From the NCBI GenBank assembly GCA_025200525.1, contig CM045762.1, positions 78,117,217-78,181,216 of the forward strand: DNA of 64,000 nucleotides, read 5' to 3'. The position numbers and the translations under genes are program-made. Below the pieces are notes generated by a model. The model made no database searches, had not been told where the DNA came from, and saw only the letters and a list, made by a program, of their open reading frames with translations. Each line of letters starts with the position of its first letter. Within the stretch, counting starts at the first letter, position 1. Of this stretch, positions 1 to 9,783 are shown one piece after another. Source of the stretch: Camellia lanceoleosa. Its lineage: Eukaryota; Streptophyta; Magnoliopsida; Ericales; Theaceae.

Positions 1-511
1 CAAAAAATTAAAGTGACACAATTGTATTGGTTTAACACAACAAAGTGAATTTTTCGCAAATGAAATTTTCTTCTGATGGTTTTTTTGGGAATTAAGCTAT
101 TTTATTGAACTTTTTATTTATTTTTTTTATTATGAAAAGTGTAGAAAAGTAGAGATAAGGCTTCATTTTTTTATAGTGACATTGACTTTCTAATTTTTGT
201 TTCTATTGAATTTTTTTTCAATATTTGAAGCAAATGTTTTAATTTTTAGATACGTCTAACGTAAATACACTTAAAAAGTATAACATTTGTGAATTTTTTT
301 GAAAAAAATTCATTAAATACCAAAATTACAAGAAAAACAAATTAAAAATTCAGTATATTTTCATATTCTTATGTATTTATTAATTTTTTAAATATTTTTT
401 TTACAAATATTTTACCTTTTAAGTACATTTACGTTAGGTGTATTCAAAAAATTTAAAAATTTACTATATGAAAAAAAATTCACTTTAAAAAAAAACACAC
501 ACACACACATA

Positions 512-551
<40 letters not shown>

Positions 552-687
552 TCAAATTTTAAAAAATTTGAATTCAAAAATTAGAACCAAATAAGGTGAA
601 TTATTTTAGTTGATTTTTTTGATTTCTTATAAAAAGACCAAAAATAAAATAAAAAGAATAATTGACTTTTTGACTCTTTAACCATTT
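1..687. other. AT-rich intergenic DNA with foldback repeat
   Basis: No gene is visible. An imperfect inverted repeat with ~70-bp arms lies at about 245-320 and 375-450; both arms share the core CTAACGTAAAT followed by AAGTATAA-like or AAGGTAAA-like sequence. An (AC)n tract is at about 496-509 and a poly(A) run at 513-547. Relatives of the foldback arm recur at 7390-7580 and 9347-9610. Confidence 0.6.
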
Positions 688-1125
688 TACTCCATTAGTC
701 TCAAAATATTAATCCTTTATTTTATATTTCATTGTTCTAAAATATTGGTTCATTTTCAAAAAATATGGACTAAAATAATATAAACTTCCAATTTTACCAT
801 TATTTTAAATTCAATAACACAAAAAGTACTATAAAAATTAAAAAAAAAAAAACACACACACACACACACAAAAAGTATAATTAAGATAATTGATGTTTCC
901 AAAAAAAAAAAAAAAAATGTACTCCTTCCAACACATTTTATTTGTCCACCTTTTCATTTTAGACCGTCCCAAAATATTTATATACTTTCTATTTTAGGTA
1001 CTGAAATATTTTAAATTTAAAAAATTACCCATTATACACAAGTATAAACACAATTTAAAATTCAAAATCAAATGATATTATGGTAAAAATATTTTAAATC
1101 TTGAATTGACATGTGATGATTGTAA

Positions 1126-1375
1126 GGCTCCGTTTGGGAAGAGCTTTTTGGGATTTTTTTGGCTATTTTAGTCACAAAAGACAAAATAAGCTATTTTATC
1201 CATAAAAAAACTAAGTATTATATTAAACTCATAATCATTATACTCTTCTCTCACAAAAAAAGTCAAAAAAGTTAAAAAGCCAAAAAATCCTTCTCAAACC
1301 AAGTTTTTTAGCCCAAACTAAAATAACCAAAAAAGTTAAAAAGTCAAAAAACTAACCCAGTTTCCAAATGACACC
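1126..1375. mobile_element. Tourist-like (PIF/Harbinger) MITE
   Basis: A 250-bp non-coding element with inverted ends of the GGCTCCGTTTGG type: left GGCTCCGTTTGGGA, right complement GGTGTCATTTGGAA. The left flank is TAA and the right flank TTA, close to the TWA trinucleotide duplicated by Harbinger elements, though the two copies differ. Internal sequence alternates AAAAAG/CTTTTT blocks, as in the other Tourist-like copies in this window. Confidence 0.55.
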
Positions 1376-1388
1376 TTAATAAATTAAA

Positions 1389-1866
1389 CAATAAAGCTTG
1401 GTAGCGCGAATCCCTTCCTCCCCTAATCCCCCGAAAGTCCAAAACGACGTCGTTTTGGGTTTTCGTTTTTTTTTTTTTTTTTTTCCTTTTTTCTTCCTCC
1501 ATTGTCGAGTCTGCAACAGCTCGGAGGGAGAGGGAGAGAGAGAGAGAGAGAAGGAAGAAGAGGGCTGCGACCTTGCCGCACGCCGTCGCCCCAGCCCCGC
1601 ATCGTCGCAGCCCAGCCCCGCATCGCTGCCTAGCCCTGCCGTCGCAGCACCATCGCCGTTGCCTCCGACCCCGCCCCCGCCACCTCCCACTGGTATGGCC
1701 TCCTCCAGTCCCTCCTTCCTCTTTCCCCTCCTTCTCCTCCCTCCTCCTTCTTCTTCTCCGTTCTTCGATCTGCAAAAAAAAAAAAAAATTCAAACGACGT
1801 CAAACGACGTCGTTTTCGATTCGGGGGATTAGGGATGGAAGGGATTCGAGCGACGTAACGCGACTG
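1389..1866. mobile_element. Mutator-like non-autonomous element with GC-rich cargo
   Basis: A 478-bp segment bounded by a ~50-bp inverted repeat (share CGAATCCCTTCC, then CCTAATCCCCCGAA). A 9-bp direct repeat TAAATTAAA lies on both sides (1380-1388 and 1867-1875), the length typical of Mutator-like elements, although this AT-rich 9-mer could recur by chance. The interior is unlike its surroundings: a GAGAGA tract, a C-rich run resembling a gene 5' leader, and the palindrome AAACGACGTCGTTT near both ends. Long ORFs through it are proline- or arginine-rich and exist in several frames, so I do not treat them as genes. Confidence 0.55.
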
Positions 1867-2043
1867 TAAATTAAATTTTTCAAAATGGACAAATAAATTA
1901 GGAGGGAGAGATTACTATCAAATGGTAATTTTGAAAAGTCAATATTTTTAAAATGTAATAATTATACTATAAAAAAAAAATTAAATTCTCCAAAAGATAT
2001 TGTTATTTTGAGATGGATGAAGTAATAAATTGTCCATTTGGCA

Positions 2044-2497
2044 ATGGGGTTGTTTGTTACCGATTGTAGGAGGTGCTTATAATTTATTTTAATTTGAGAA
2101 TCGGTGTTAGACTATTTGATACAACTGTTATTTATAATTTATTAGACAAAAATAACTTAAATATGCTAAAAAAAAAAAATTAATTTTCAAATGCTGATAA
2201 AAAAATACTTTTAACTTTTACTTTTTAATTATCAACTTTTAATTTAAAATAATTCCTACCACACATCCTAATGGGGCTATTTGTTATAGTTTTGGGGGTG
2301 ATTATAGTTTATTTTAATTTGGGAGTTTGTGTCAGACTGTTTGGTGCAACTTCTACTTATAGTTTTTAGGTAAAAATAACTTAAATAAGCTGGAAAAAAA
2401 AAGAAAACTAATTATTTAGAATATAGGATAGAGATACTTTTAAATTTTATTTCTTGATTATCAACTTTTAGTTTAAAAAAGTTCTCCCAAATTGGGT
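2044..2497. repeat. Tandem pair of ~227-bp MITE-like repeats
   Basis: Two consecutive diverged copies begin with ATGGGGTTGTTTGTTA (2044) and ATGGGGCTATTTGTTA (2271). They keep parallel blocks: TTATTTTAATTTG, TTAGACT or TCAGACT, AAAATAACTTAAAT and ATTATCAACTTTTA. A related sequence in the opposite orientation lies at about 12765-13010. No ORF is present. Confidence 0.6.
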
Positions 2498-2513
2498 CAA
2501 TAAATTCGACTTA

Positions 2514-2911
2514 GGGCTATTTTGGAAAGATAGTTATAATCAGTTTTTTGATTAAAAACTAAGGTCAAGTTTGGCAAGTTCATAAAAAGTTAAAAGTCAA
2601 AAAATTACTCAAAAAATTAAAAAGTTAACTCTATTCATTAAAAGTTAACAATTACGGTTGCACAAGTCTCAATCCTAATTTTTCCCTACACACTAATTTA
2701 TACAATTTTTTAATACACATTTTTTTCATAAAAAGTCAAAAAATTAATCCAAGCATGCATATATTTTTTTCTCAATTTTTTAGTCCAAAAAGACAAAAAA
2801 TACATTTATTTAGAACACTCCAAACAACCCCAGTATAATCAATTTTTTGTGAGAGAGAGAAGTGGGTTATAAGCTGGGAAGTTGATTATAACTCACTTTC
2901 CAAAGAACCCC
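2514..2911. mobile_element. Tourist-like MITE with TTA target duplication, split by a second MITE
   Basis: The left end GGGCTATTTTGGAAAGATAG pairs with the right complement GGGGTTCTTTGGAAAGTGAG, followed inward by TTATAATCA on both arms. TTA flanks both ends (2511-2513, 2912-2914), as expected for PIF/Harbinger. The middle (about 2563-2830) is a separate insertion with GGTCAAGTTTGG and CCAAACAACCC ends; its own target duplication is not clear. Confidence 0.7.
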
Positions 2912-2914
2912 TTA

Positions 2915-3118
2915 GTGGTCGTTTGGCAATAACTTTTTTAGTTGGCTTTTTGACTTTTTTGATTTTTTTAACTTATAACTTTTTTGTTTGTTTGGTTTTT
3001 TTATTTGACTTTTTAACTTTGAAATGACAATTTTTTTTATCCTTTTGTAATTTTTTGATTTTTTTTTTTTTTTATCTTTTTATAATTTTTTAGCCTGAAA
3101 TAAAAACCAAACCAGGGC
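2915..3118. mobile_element. Tourist-like MITE, abutting the previous one
   Basis: The ends are GTGGTCGTTTGG and CCAAACCAGGGC. The TTA at 2912-2914 is repeated at 3119-3121. It shares its left TTA with the preceding element, so one MITE inserted in the target duplication of another. Confidence 0.6.
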
Positions 3119-3121
3119 TTA

Positions 3122-4021
3122 TAGTAGTTGACCTGACTTGTAAACTAATAATGAAAGAGGCCAAACTGCATCAATAAACAAATGTTGTCGAATCCTTAAA
3201 CTTATCCTAACACAGGCATAGGTGCCTAATTATTCCTTAACAGCATTCTGATTTTTATGGTTTTTCTAAAATTAAAAATTAAAAAATAAAAACTGCAACC
3301 AAGTGGTGATTTATTGGAGCAAGCCACCCCGTAGTTCTCAAGATTATTTATTGTGAATCAACATAGGCCAATTAGTTAACCAAAAATCTTCACTTTCTTA
3401 AAAAAAAAAATATTCATGTCTTCTTCATCCAAAACTTTAACATACAAAAATGGAATGCCTGCTGTGCCAAGAGCACAACAACTATTGTTGTGTGGTCATA
3501 TGAGCACATTTTGGTGCATATTTGGTTGATCTAAACCGTTCATATTTTATAATTTATTGAGTAAAATATATTTGTAAAAAATTAAATTTATCGACACATA
3601 GTTAATCATTTAATCGAATTACATTTGTATTTACAAAAATAAATGACAATTGTGATTTGAAATATAAAATTAAATTTAAATATGATTGGATAAAAGAGTT
3701 AATGATATTTGATAACTTTATTTTTTACAAATATGTTCTACTTGATATATTTTAAAATGCGAATAGTTTGAGTCATCGAAACGGGCACACAACAGTAACT
3801 ACTGTGCCCCTGCATAACAGACACTCTATCTCCATAATGTACTCACAAAAATGATAATAAAATAAAGTAAATCCAAATTCTGTTTAGAGGGTCTAAAGAA
3901 AAGAAATTTAATTGGCCTGGAAGAAAAGGATTGGTCCTCAATTAAAAATAATAATTAAAAAAAAATAAGAGTATAATTTTCCCTTCTAGAAGAACGGGTA
4001 TGAAGATGAAAGGATAAGATT
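3122..4021. other. Intergenic, no gene seen
   Basis: AT-rich sequence with stops in all frames. I see no recognisable element and no RNA gene. Confidence 0.6.
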
Positions 4022-4030
4022 AACTCCAAC

Positions 4031-4453
4031 TAGGGGTGTAAATTCAGCCCAGCCCGGCCTACCTAGGCTTGGGTCAGATTGGGGCCATGTCGGGCCTCGC
4101 GGGCTCCCGTCAAAATTCGGATTGATACGAGTCAAAAAATTAAGCCCAAGCCCAAGAATATTCGGGCCTTAGACGGGCCAGTGGGTAGGACCTTAGGCTT
4201 AGTCTCAGACTTGGGAGGGCCTAACCATTTTTAAAAAAAAAATTTTATCAAAATTTTATTATTTTTCATTAAAAAAATACACTAGGCCTTAGGTGGGTTG
4301 GGCCCTAAACAGGCCTTAAGTGGGCCGATGGGCCGGGCCGAGCTTTGCTTCAAAACAATGGCCCAAGCCCTAGTCCAGGGGCTCGGGCCTGGGGCCCAAG
4401 CAGACCTAAATAGGCCGGGCTCTTCTCGGGTCGCGGGTTATTTTTACAACTCT
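4031..4453. mobile_element. GC-rich MITE of the GGGGTGTAAATT type
   Basis: The left end AGGGGTGTAAATTCAGCCC and the complement of the right end AGAGTTGTAAAAATAACCC form a terminal inverted repeat. A direct repeat AACTCCAAC (4022-4030, 4454-4462) flanks the element. The interior is dense in GGGCC and GGCCC words on both arms, so a transcript could fold on itself. It is non-coding; superfamily not assigned (9-10 bp duplication would suit Mutator-like, 8 bp hAT). Confidence 0.6.
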
Positions 4454-4566
4454 AACTCCAACGGCTTAACATGGTGATGATGCCTAAAAATTGGGGGTTT
4501 GGTCTCTTTGAAGTCTCTTAGATTCAACTCCCTCGCTAACAAAATTTCTTAGGATCATGGGCCTTA

Positions 4567-4904
4567 GGGGTTGTTTTGAGAAGTTGGTAAAAAGTTAGCT
4601 TTTGGCATTTTACCAAGCTTTTTGACTTTTTTGGAAGTGATTTGGGAAGTTGGTAAAAAGCTGACTTTTTGCTTTTTAGTTTAATATTTATTTATGGTGT
4701 CAAATTAAATTAAAATGACCAAAATACCCTTATCCAACATAAGAGATTTATTTTTTTATTTTTTTTCATAGGCCCTAATTTGTAATTTTACGGTTGCGTT
4801 TTTGGCACTTGCCAAATGACTTTTCTAGCGTTTTTGGCAGCCACGTTTTTGGACATTTTGTCAAAAAATATGACTTTTTACCATATTCCCAAAATGACAC
4901 GGTC
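4567..4904. mobile_element. Tourist-like MITE with TTA duplication
   Basis: The ends are GGGGTTGTTTTGAGAAGTTGG and, complemented, GACCGTGTCATTTTGGGAATA; both continue into GGTAAAAAGT. TTA lies on each side (4564-4566, 4905-4907). It is 338 bp long with no ORF. An older copy of the same family appears to surround the element at 6870-7098. Confidence 0.65.
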
Positions 4905-4907
4905 TTA

Positions 4908-5570
4908 AACCTTCTTCTGCAAAACTTATTTTGATATTCTATATATATAAAATAAAAAAAAATAAAAAAAAAAAGAATAATGATAGACTACTATTAAAAT
5001 CTTTCGTTATAATTAATGTTTTAAGGGGGAATAACCCACCAATGGGGGTAGCAAAAAGTATTTACAAAAAAAGAAAAAAAAAATTATAATCTTAATTATT
5101 AATATTTATAATATTTTTCATTTATTTATAAATATTTTACACTGACATAGTATCAGTGTAATTTCCCCATGCATTAAAAGGTTGTACATTGCTTTCGTAA
5201 AATACAAATCCTTATTCTTGACAAATATAATTCTTTTTTTAATTCAAGATTATGAAGAAATGAAGTAGTAGTTTTATTTATTTATTTATTTTTATATATA
5301 AATTCAAGATCTGAATATAAATTTTTAATTGAAATACAAGTTTAACAATTTTAATTCTATTTTAAAATTTCTCTCAATTTCTTGCATATTTTCAAATGCA
5401 CTTCTTACTTGAGAATATGCTATGTTATCTATATATTCTCTCTCTCTAATTTTATACGTCTTCTAATAAAAAAAATATAAAAACAAAAAGAATTACAAAA
5501 TATATATATATATATATCAATTTTCCAATTCCATCTCATTTGCATAAATGCCACACTACAAGAGAGAAAT
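4908..5570. other. Intergenic, no gene seen
   Basis: AT-rich sequence with simple tracts, including TTTA repeats near 5275-5295 and (TA)n near 5502-5518. No ORF or element ends were recognised. Confidence 0.6.
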
Positions 5571-5762
5571 TAGGGGTAAACAGCAGACATATCGATCCGT
5601 CAAAACCGATTGAATTGAATCGATCCGTCGAATTTTGAACGGATGTGTGATGACGAGCGGATGGTTGCGGAATGATTTTTACAATCCGCCTGGTTTTGGA
5701 CGGATGGCGGATTGGAGATTCCTTTGGCCGCAACTGAACTGCCAAACCACGAGCACCCCTAA
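5571..5762. mobile_element. Possible short MITE with TAGGGGT ends
   Basis: The segment opens with TAGGGGTAAAC and closes with GAGCACCCCTA, a short inverted repeat. The interior repeats GGATCCGTC- and CGGATGG-like words, as in degenerate hAT-type MITEs. No clear target duplication was found, so the call is tentative. A 69-codon antisense ORF across it has no recognisable features. Confidence 0.35.
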
Positions 5763-6485
5763 TAATTTGTAAGACTTTGTGTTTTTAATTGAAAAAGAGT
5801 TTAAATATTCTGTTGAATATGTTTTTTGAATTGAAAAAAATTAATGTATTAGTTATCTATATTTTTTGGTTTTTAAAACTAATTCTAAAAATAATAAATA
5901 AAAAAGATGATATATGCTTGTTTATTTTTGTTTTCAAAAATAGATATAAATGTAACAATACAGAGGCATACAGTCTTTAGTATTGCTTTGTTCATATTTT
6001 AGTAGTTTGAATTGTTTTTTTATTTTTGAAAAATCACAGATTGTTATACTTTTGTATAATATTTTATGTAGATGGAGCATGCTGTGATTGTAATATATAG
6101 ATGAGACATGCAGTGATTGTAATATTTCAAAATTTTAAACTTTATTTCTTTAGATAAAACATATGGTGATTGTAATATATTTTTTAAGTCATTGATTATA
6201 ATACTGTTTTTTTTTTTTAGAGGAAATACACAAATTGAATTATATTAAAAATTTATAAAATTTTAAACCATCAATTCAATTCGTATCATTCGTTAATTCG
6301 TTCAATCTACATCTGTTAGTTTAGCAGACGAATGTATTTCAATTTTTTTCAATCTATTAATCTAATAGATAGATGATGAATTAAAAATTTGTTAGTCGCA
6401 AATGACCCGCGTCACCCGTTGGAGAAATAATGTAAAAATAATTTTACTCATGCCTAAAAGACAAAAAAAAAAAAAAAAACAAAAA
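5763..6485. other. Intergenic, no gene seen
   Basis: AT-rich sequence. A loosely repeated phrase, CATGCNGTGATTGTAATAT, occurs near 6078, 6110 and 6155. Nothing else was recognised. Confidence 0.5.
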
Positions 6486-6704
6486 CAAAAAACAAAAAAT
6501 GCCAACGGAGTCGTTTTGGGAGGAGTGCCTCGTCTGGCGTGAAACATTGCTTCACTAGTAGGTGCTAAGGAATATTCGTGCCGATTACCGAATCAGCCTG
6601 TCCCCTGTTCCCAACTGAATTCACCGGCGACTTTTGCGGCGCAGAGCCGTTAGCCCTCATCACCGAGAAGTTACTCGTTGGTTTGGGGCATCGCCACGTA
6701 AGAG
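6486..6704 (+). other. GC-balanced, exon-like fragment of unknown origin
   Basis: About 200 bases of mixed composition stand out in AT-rich DNA. They start with a CGGAGTCGTTTTGGG motif (similar to the ACGTCGTTTTGGG at 1447 and 50239) and end with CACGTAAGAG, a good plant 5' splice-donor context. One frame runs open over the last 45 codons but continues into nothing recognisable. It could be the first exon of a lost gene or captured promoter DNA. Confidence 0.3.
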
Positions 6705-6705
6705 T

Positions 6706-7290
6706 GTTTTAGGAAGATTGTAAAAAATAATTTTTTAATTTTTAATTAAGTTTTTAGTTTTTTTAGATAAATAATTTAAAAAGTTGATAAAAAATTACTT
6801 TTGACTTTTTTTATTAATATTTGTTCATAATATCGAATCACAATAAAATGACTAAATTACTCACATTCAGGCCTCGTTTGGGAACAGGCTAATTTAGTAA
6901 CTTTTTGGCTAATTGGCTAAAAAGGTTGGTAAGAAAAACCTGTATGTTTGGGCCAACTTTTTGGCTAATTACGAAACGACGTGCAAAAAGTAGAGAGAAA
7001 AGGGAATCTTTGACTTTTTGGTATGGGTTGTTGGCTTTTTGACTAAAAAGGTAACTTTTTGGCTAATTGACTATTTTAGCCTCTTGCCAAACGAGGCCTC
7101 AATTTAAAATATTTAAAACTTCACATATGCAGTATATTTTAACTCATAAAGAATAGAATTGTAATTTCACCAATAACTCAAAATCAACTTTTCAAATGCC
7201 TTTAAATACAAAAAAAAATCTAACTTTTAGCTTTTGTAACAAAGTAAAAAAAGTGGTTAAAAACCAAGTAGGCAAAAGAGGCCATAGTAT
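6706..7290. mobile_element. Older Tourist-type element, interrupted at 6870-7098
   Basis: The flanking parts resemble the element at 4567-4904: the order TTAATATTTNTTCATAATATC, then AAAATGAC, then TAAATTAC matches its centre. The ends are poorly preserved, so limits are approximate. Confidence 0.4.
6870..7098. mobile_element. Tourist-like MITE, well-preserved ends
   Basis: The ends GGCCTCGTTTGGGAACAGGC and CTCTTGCCAAACGAGGCC are near-perfect inverted repeats over 12 bases, then continue as CTAATTTAGTAACTTTTTGG against its complement. The 3-bp flank TCA is repeated at 6867-6869 and 7099-7101. The TSD is TCA rather than the usual TWA. It is 229 bp long, with no ORF. Confidence 0.75.
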
Positions 7291-7389
7291 CTCAACGGTA
7301 TTATAATGGGTATGATTCTAATTTTTTATAAATTAAGTTTTTTATTTTTTGTATTTTTTTAATAAATATTTTTTAATTTTTTTAAATAT

Positions 7390-7590
7390 ACCTTACTTAG
7401 ATGTATTTAAATAATATAATATTTGTGAAAAAATATTTTAAAAAATAAATAAATATATAAAAATATGAAAAATGTATTGAATTTTTATTTTTTTAAAATA
7501 TTTTTGATATTTAGTGATTTTTTTAAAGTTTTTTTTAATATAAATATTATTCTTTTTAAGTGTAATTATATTAGTGTGTTTAAAAATTAA
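7390..7590. repeat. AT-rich foldback repeat
   Basis: The arms CTTAGATGTATTTAAATAAT... and the complement of ...TTTTTAAGTGTAATTATATTAGTG form an imperfect inverted repeat with a TATTTGTGA-like segment inside. It is related to the foldback at 245-450. Confidence 0.45.
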
Positions 7591-7866
7591 AAAAAATTAT
7601 TTAAAATATTAAAAAAAATTCATTGAAAACCAAAAAAAAAAAAAAAATGAAAAATCAAAAGATAAAAAATTTTCTGAAAATTATTTTTTGAACAAATTAT
7701 AATTGATAAGATATATAGTAAGTGACGCTCGACTAACAATTTATTCTCATCACCAATTTCACCAACAACTGGACAACACAAGCTGGGGTCCCCACCCATA
7801 AACAACAGTTCAGATATGTGCCCCATGCATGAGGCCACGGTTAAATACAAAATTATTTTTTAATTA

Positions 7867-8151
7867 CTCCTAAGGTCATAAAATATTAATTTTTTATTTT
7901 ATTTTTTGTTTTTTTTAAATATTAGTCCTATTTCAAAAATCAAAGAATAAAATAATATAAATTTATTATTTTTTCATTTTTTAAAATTCATTAACAATAC
8001 AAAAAATATAATTATAACAATTGATATTTCTAAAAAAATATACTACCAAAAAGTAATTTTAAAAATTTAATATTTTAAAAATATAATAATTATACTATCA
8101 AAAAAAAACTTAGATTTTTTAAAAGAAACCGTTATTTTGAAAAGGTGGAAG
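7867..8151. mobile_element. Uninterrupted Stowaway-like MITE
   Basis: A 285-bp element with TA flanks (7865-7866, 8152-8153); its ends TCCTAAGGTCATAAAATATT and TATTTTGAAAAGGTGGAAG are inverted relatives. It aligns block by block with the outer parts of 690-2022 and represents the empty site for the 922-1912 insertion. Confidence 0.65.
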
Positions 8152-8153
8152 TA

Positions 8154-9340
8154 TTAGTCTTGTTAAGTTAATTTTTTTTAATGATTTATCATCATAATTT
8201 TCTCCATTTTGAATGTTCACAATTGAAATTTTGATCGGCTAGAATCTTTAAAATAAAGCATTTGTATCGGTCAAAATCTCAATTATGTATATTTAAACAA
8301 AACAAATTATGTCAATGTGACAGTACTATTATTATTTTATTTTATTTTATTTTACTTCTTGTTAAGATATGTGAATAAGGTTTTAAAAAAGGGAAAATAT
8401 CAAATTTAATATTTAAAAAATTTATCATTAATTTGTAATGATTTTATTTTTTTGAAAAATCACTAAAATGTAATTACCTATAAAAAAAAAGATTAAAAAA
8501 ATTAAAAAAAAACTATCCGTTTGATTTGATTTTTGGAATCAATTTTAAAAGATAACTTTTTAAAAATAGTTGATAAAATTTGAAAATTTATTTAATTGTA
8601 TATTTTGAAAATAGTTTATAAATTTAAAAATTCAAAACTTATTTGGTTTTGAGTTTTTTAAGTTTTCTATTGAGCGAATTACACTGGTAGTCTCTATATT
8701 TTGTCTTTTGTGTCATTTTGATTTCTACATTTTTAATTGACTCAATTTCGACCCTTAACTTTAAAATTTGTATCAATTTAGTCAAATTGATAATATCGTT
8801 AGTGTTTTTTTGTGAAAAATTATAACTGAATTTGTTGATGTTAACGCACTGAGTTGAGTAAGTTTAAAACTTTGCCCTTAAAAATATCACAAATACCACT
8901 TATGTGCATATTTTTTTATTAAAAAAAATGCTAGAAGAATTATAATAAATTCGACCAGATTGAGATAATGTCATAAATTAAAAGTTAAAATCGAGCCAAT
9001 TAAAATTACAAAGACTAAAATATAGGGATTACCGTTGTAATTGGCCCCTTTTTTCCCGTGTTTTATCATCTTTAGTGAATTTTTGTTTTGTTTTTGTTTT
9101 TTTTGTCAACAAAATCTACTAAGTCTAAGCCCAACAACCACTTTACTTTTACTTAATACAATCCCCATAATGGAGGAGAAACAAACTCCACCACAAATAA
9201 GATCAAAGTCCTTATCCTAAGCCCAACAACCACTTAACGCCACCATCACAAAACGTATCAAACTATCTCTATAGGAGTTGAACCCAATACCTTACACCAC
9301 AAAGGGTATTACACAACCACTAGGAACTAGGCTAAATGCC
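8154..9340. other. Intergenic, no gene seen
   Basis: AT-rich DNA. The stretch from about 8675 to 9045 has inverted ends (GAATTACACTGGTAGTCTCTATATTTTG against AAAATATAGGGATTACCGTTGTAATTGGC), suggesting another degraded MITE. No ORF of interest. Confidence 0.45.
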
Positions 9341-9346
9341 CTAGTT

Positions 9347-9610
9347 GATCCACTCAATCTAAATACACTTAAAAACTATAAAATTTATATTTAAAAAAAT
9401 AAATAAATAATCACTAAATCCAAACAAATATACCAAAATATATATATTCAATTTTGAGATCCACTCAATCTAAATACACCTAAAACATATAAAATTTATG
9501 ATAAAATATTTTAAAAAATCAATAAATATTAACAAATATACCAAATTTTTTTTTTTTTTTTTTTTTAATAGATCTACTCAATTTGAGTACACTTAAAATA
9601 TATAACACAT
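9347..9610. repeat. Tandem repeat, ~112-bp period, three copies
   Basis: Units begin at 9347, 9458 and 9571 with GATCCACTCAATCTAAATAC or a close variant, followed by ACNTAAAANNTATAAAAT. The units share the core seen once per arm in the foldbacks at 245-450 and 7390-7580, so this array may derive from such an element. Confidence 0.65.
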
Positions 9611-9783
9611 TTTTTTCACTAATTTTTTTTTTAAAAAAAATTTATTAATTCGAAAAATAAATGCATTTTATTTTAAATTTTTGCATGAATTTACAAATAA
9701 CTTTTTTTTACAAAGTTTAATGTAAAAAAAATCGATTAATTTAAAAATATGATCTACTGCATACTTTAACATAGATATAGTTC

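Larger units (their letters stand above)
922..1912. mobile_element. Inner Stowaway-like MITE carrying two further elements
   Basis: The left end CTCCTTCCAACACATTTTAT and the right end (GGAGGGAGAGAT, whose complement begins ATCTCTCCCTCC) both run inward into TTATTTGTCCA. TA flanks at 920-921 and 1913-1914 fit a TA duplication. At the same place the empty homologue at 7867-8151 reads straight through (about 8042-8050). The interior holds a Tourist-like element (1126-1375) and a GC-rich Mutator-like element (1389-1866). Confidence 0.6.
690..2022. mobile_element. Outer Stowaway-like MITE, split by nested insertions
   Basis: The left end reads TACTCCATTAGTCTCAAAAT and the right end, reverse-complemented, TACTTCATCCATCTCAAAAT; TA dinucleotides flank it at 688-689 and 2023-2024, as in Tc1/mariner Stowaway MITEs. 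The two outer parts align well with an uninterrupted copy at 7867-8151, which shows that 922-1912 was inserted later at a TA target. There is no coding capacity. The ends are diverged from the usual CTCCCTCCGT form, so the superfamily assignment is likely rather than certain. Confidence 0.65.

Noticed and set aside
1344..1869. Several overlapping ORFs of 60-149 codons on both strands
   Set aside because: They are open in four frames because of the GA tract and C-rich low-complexity sequence, start or end in homopolymers, and have no recognisable domain.
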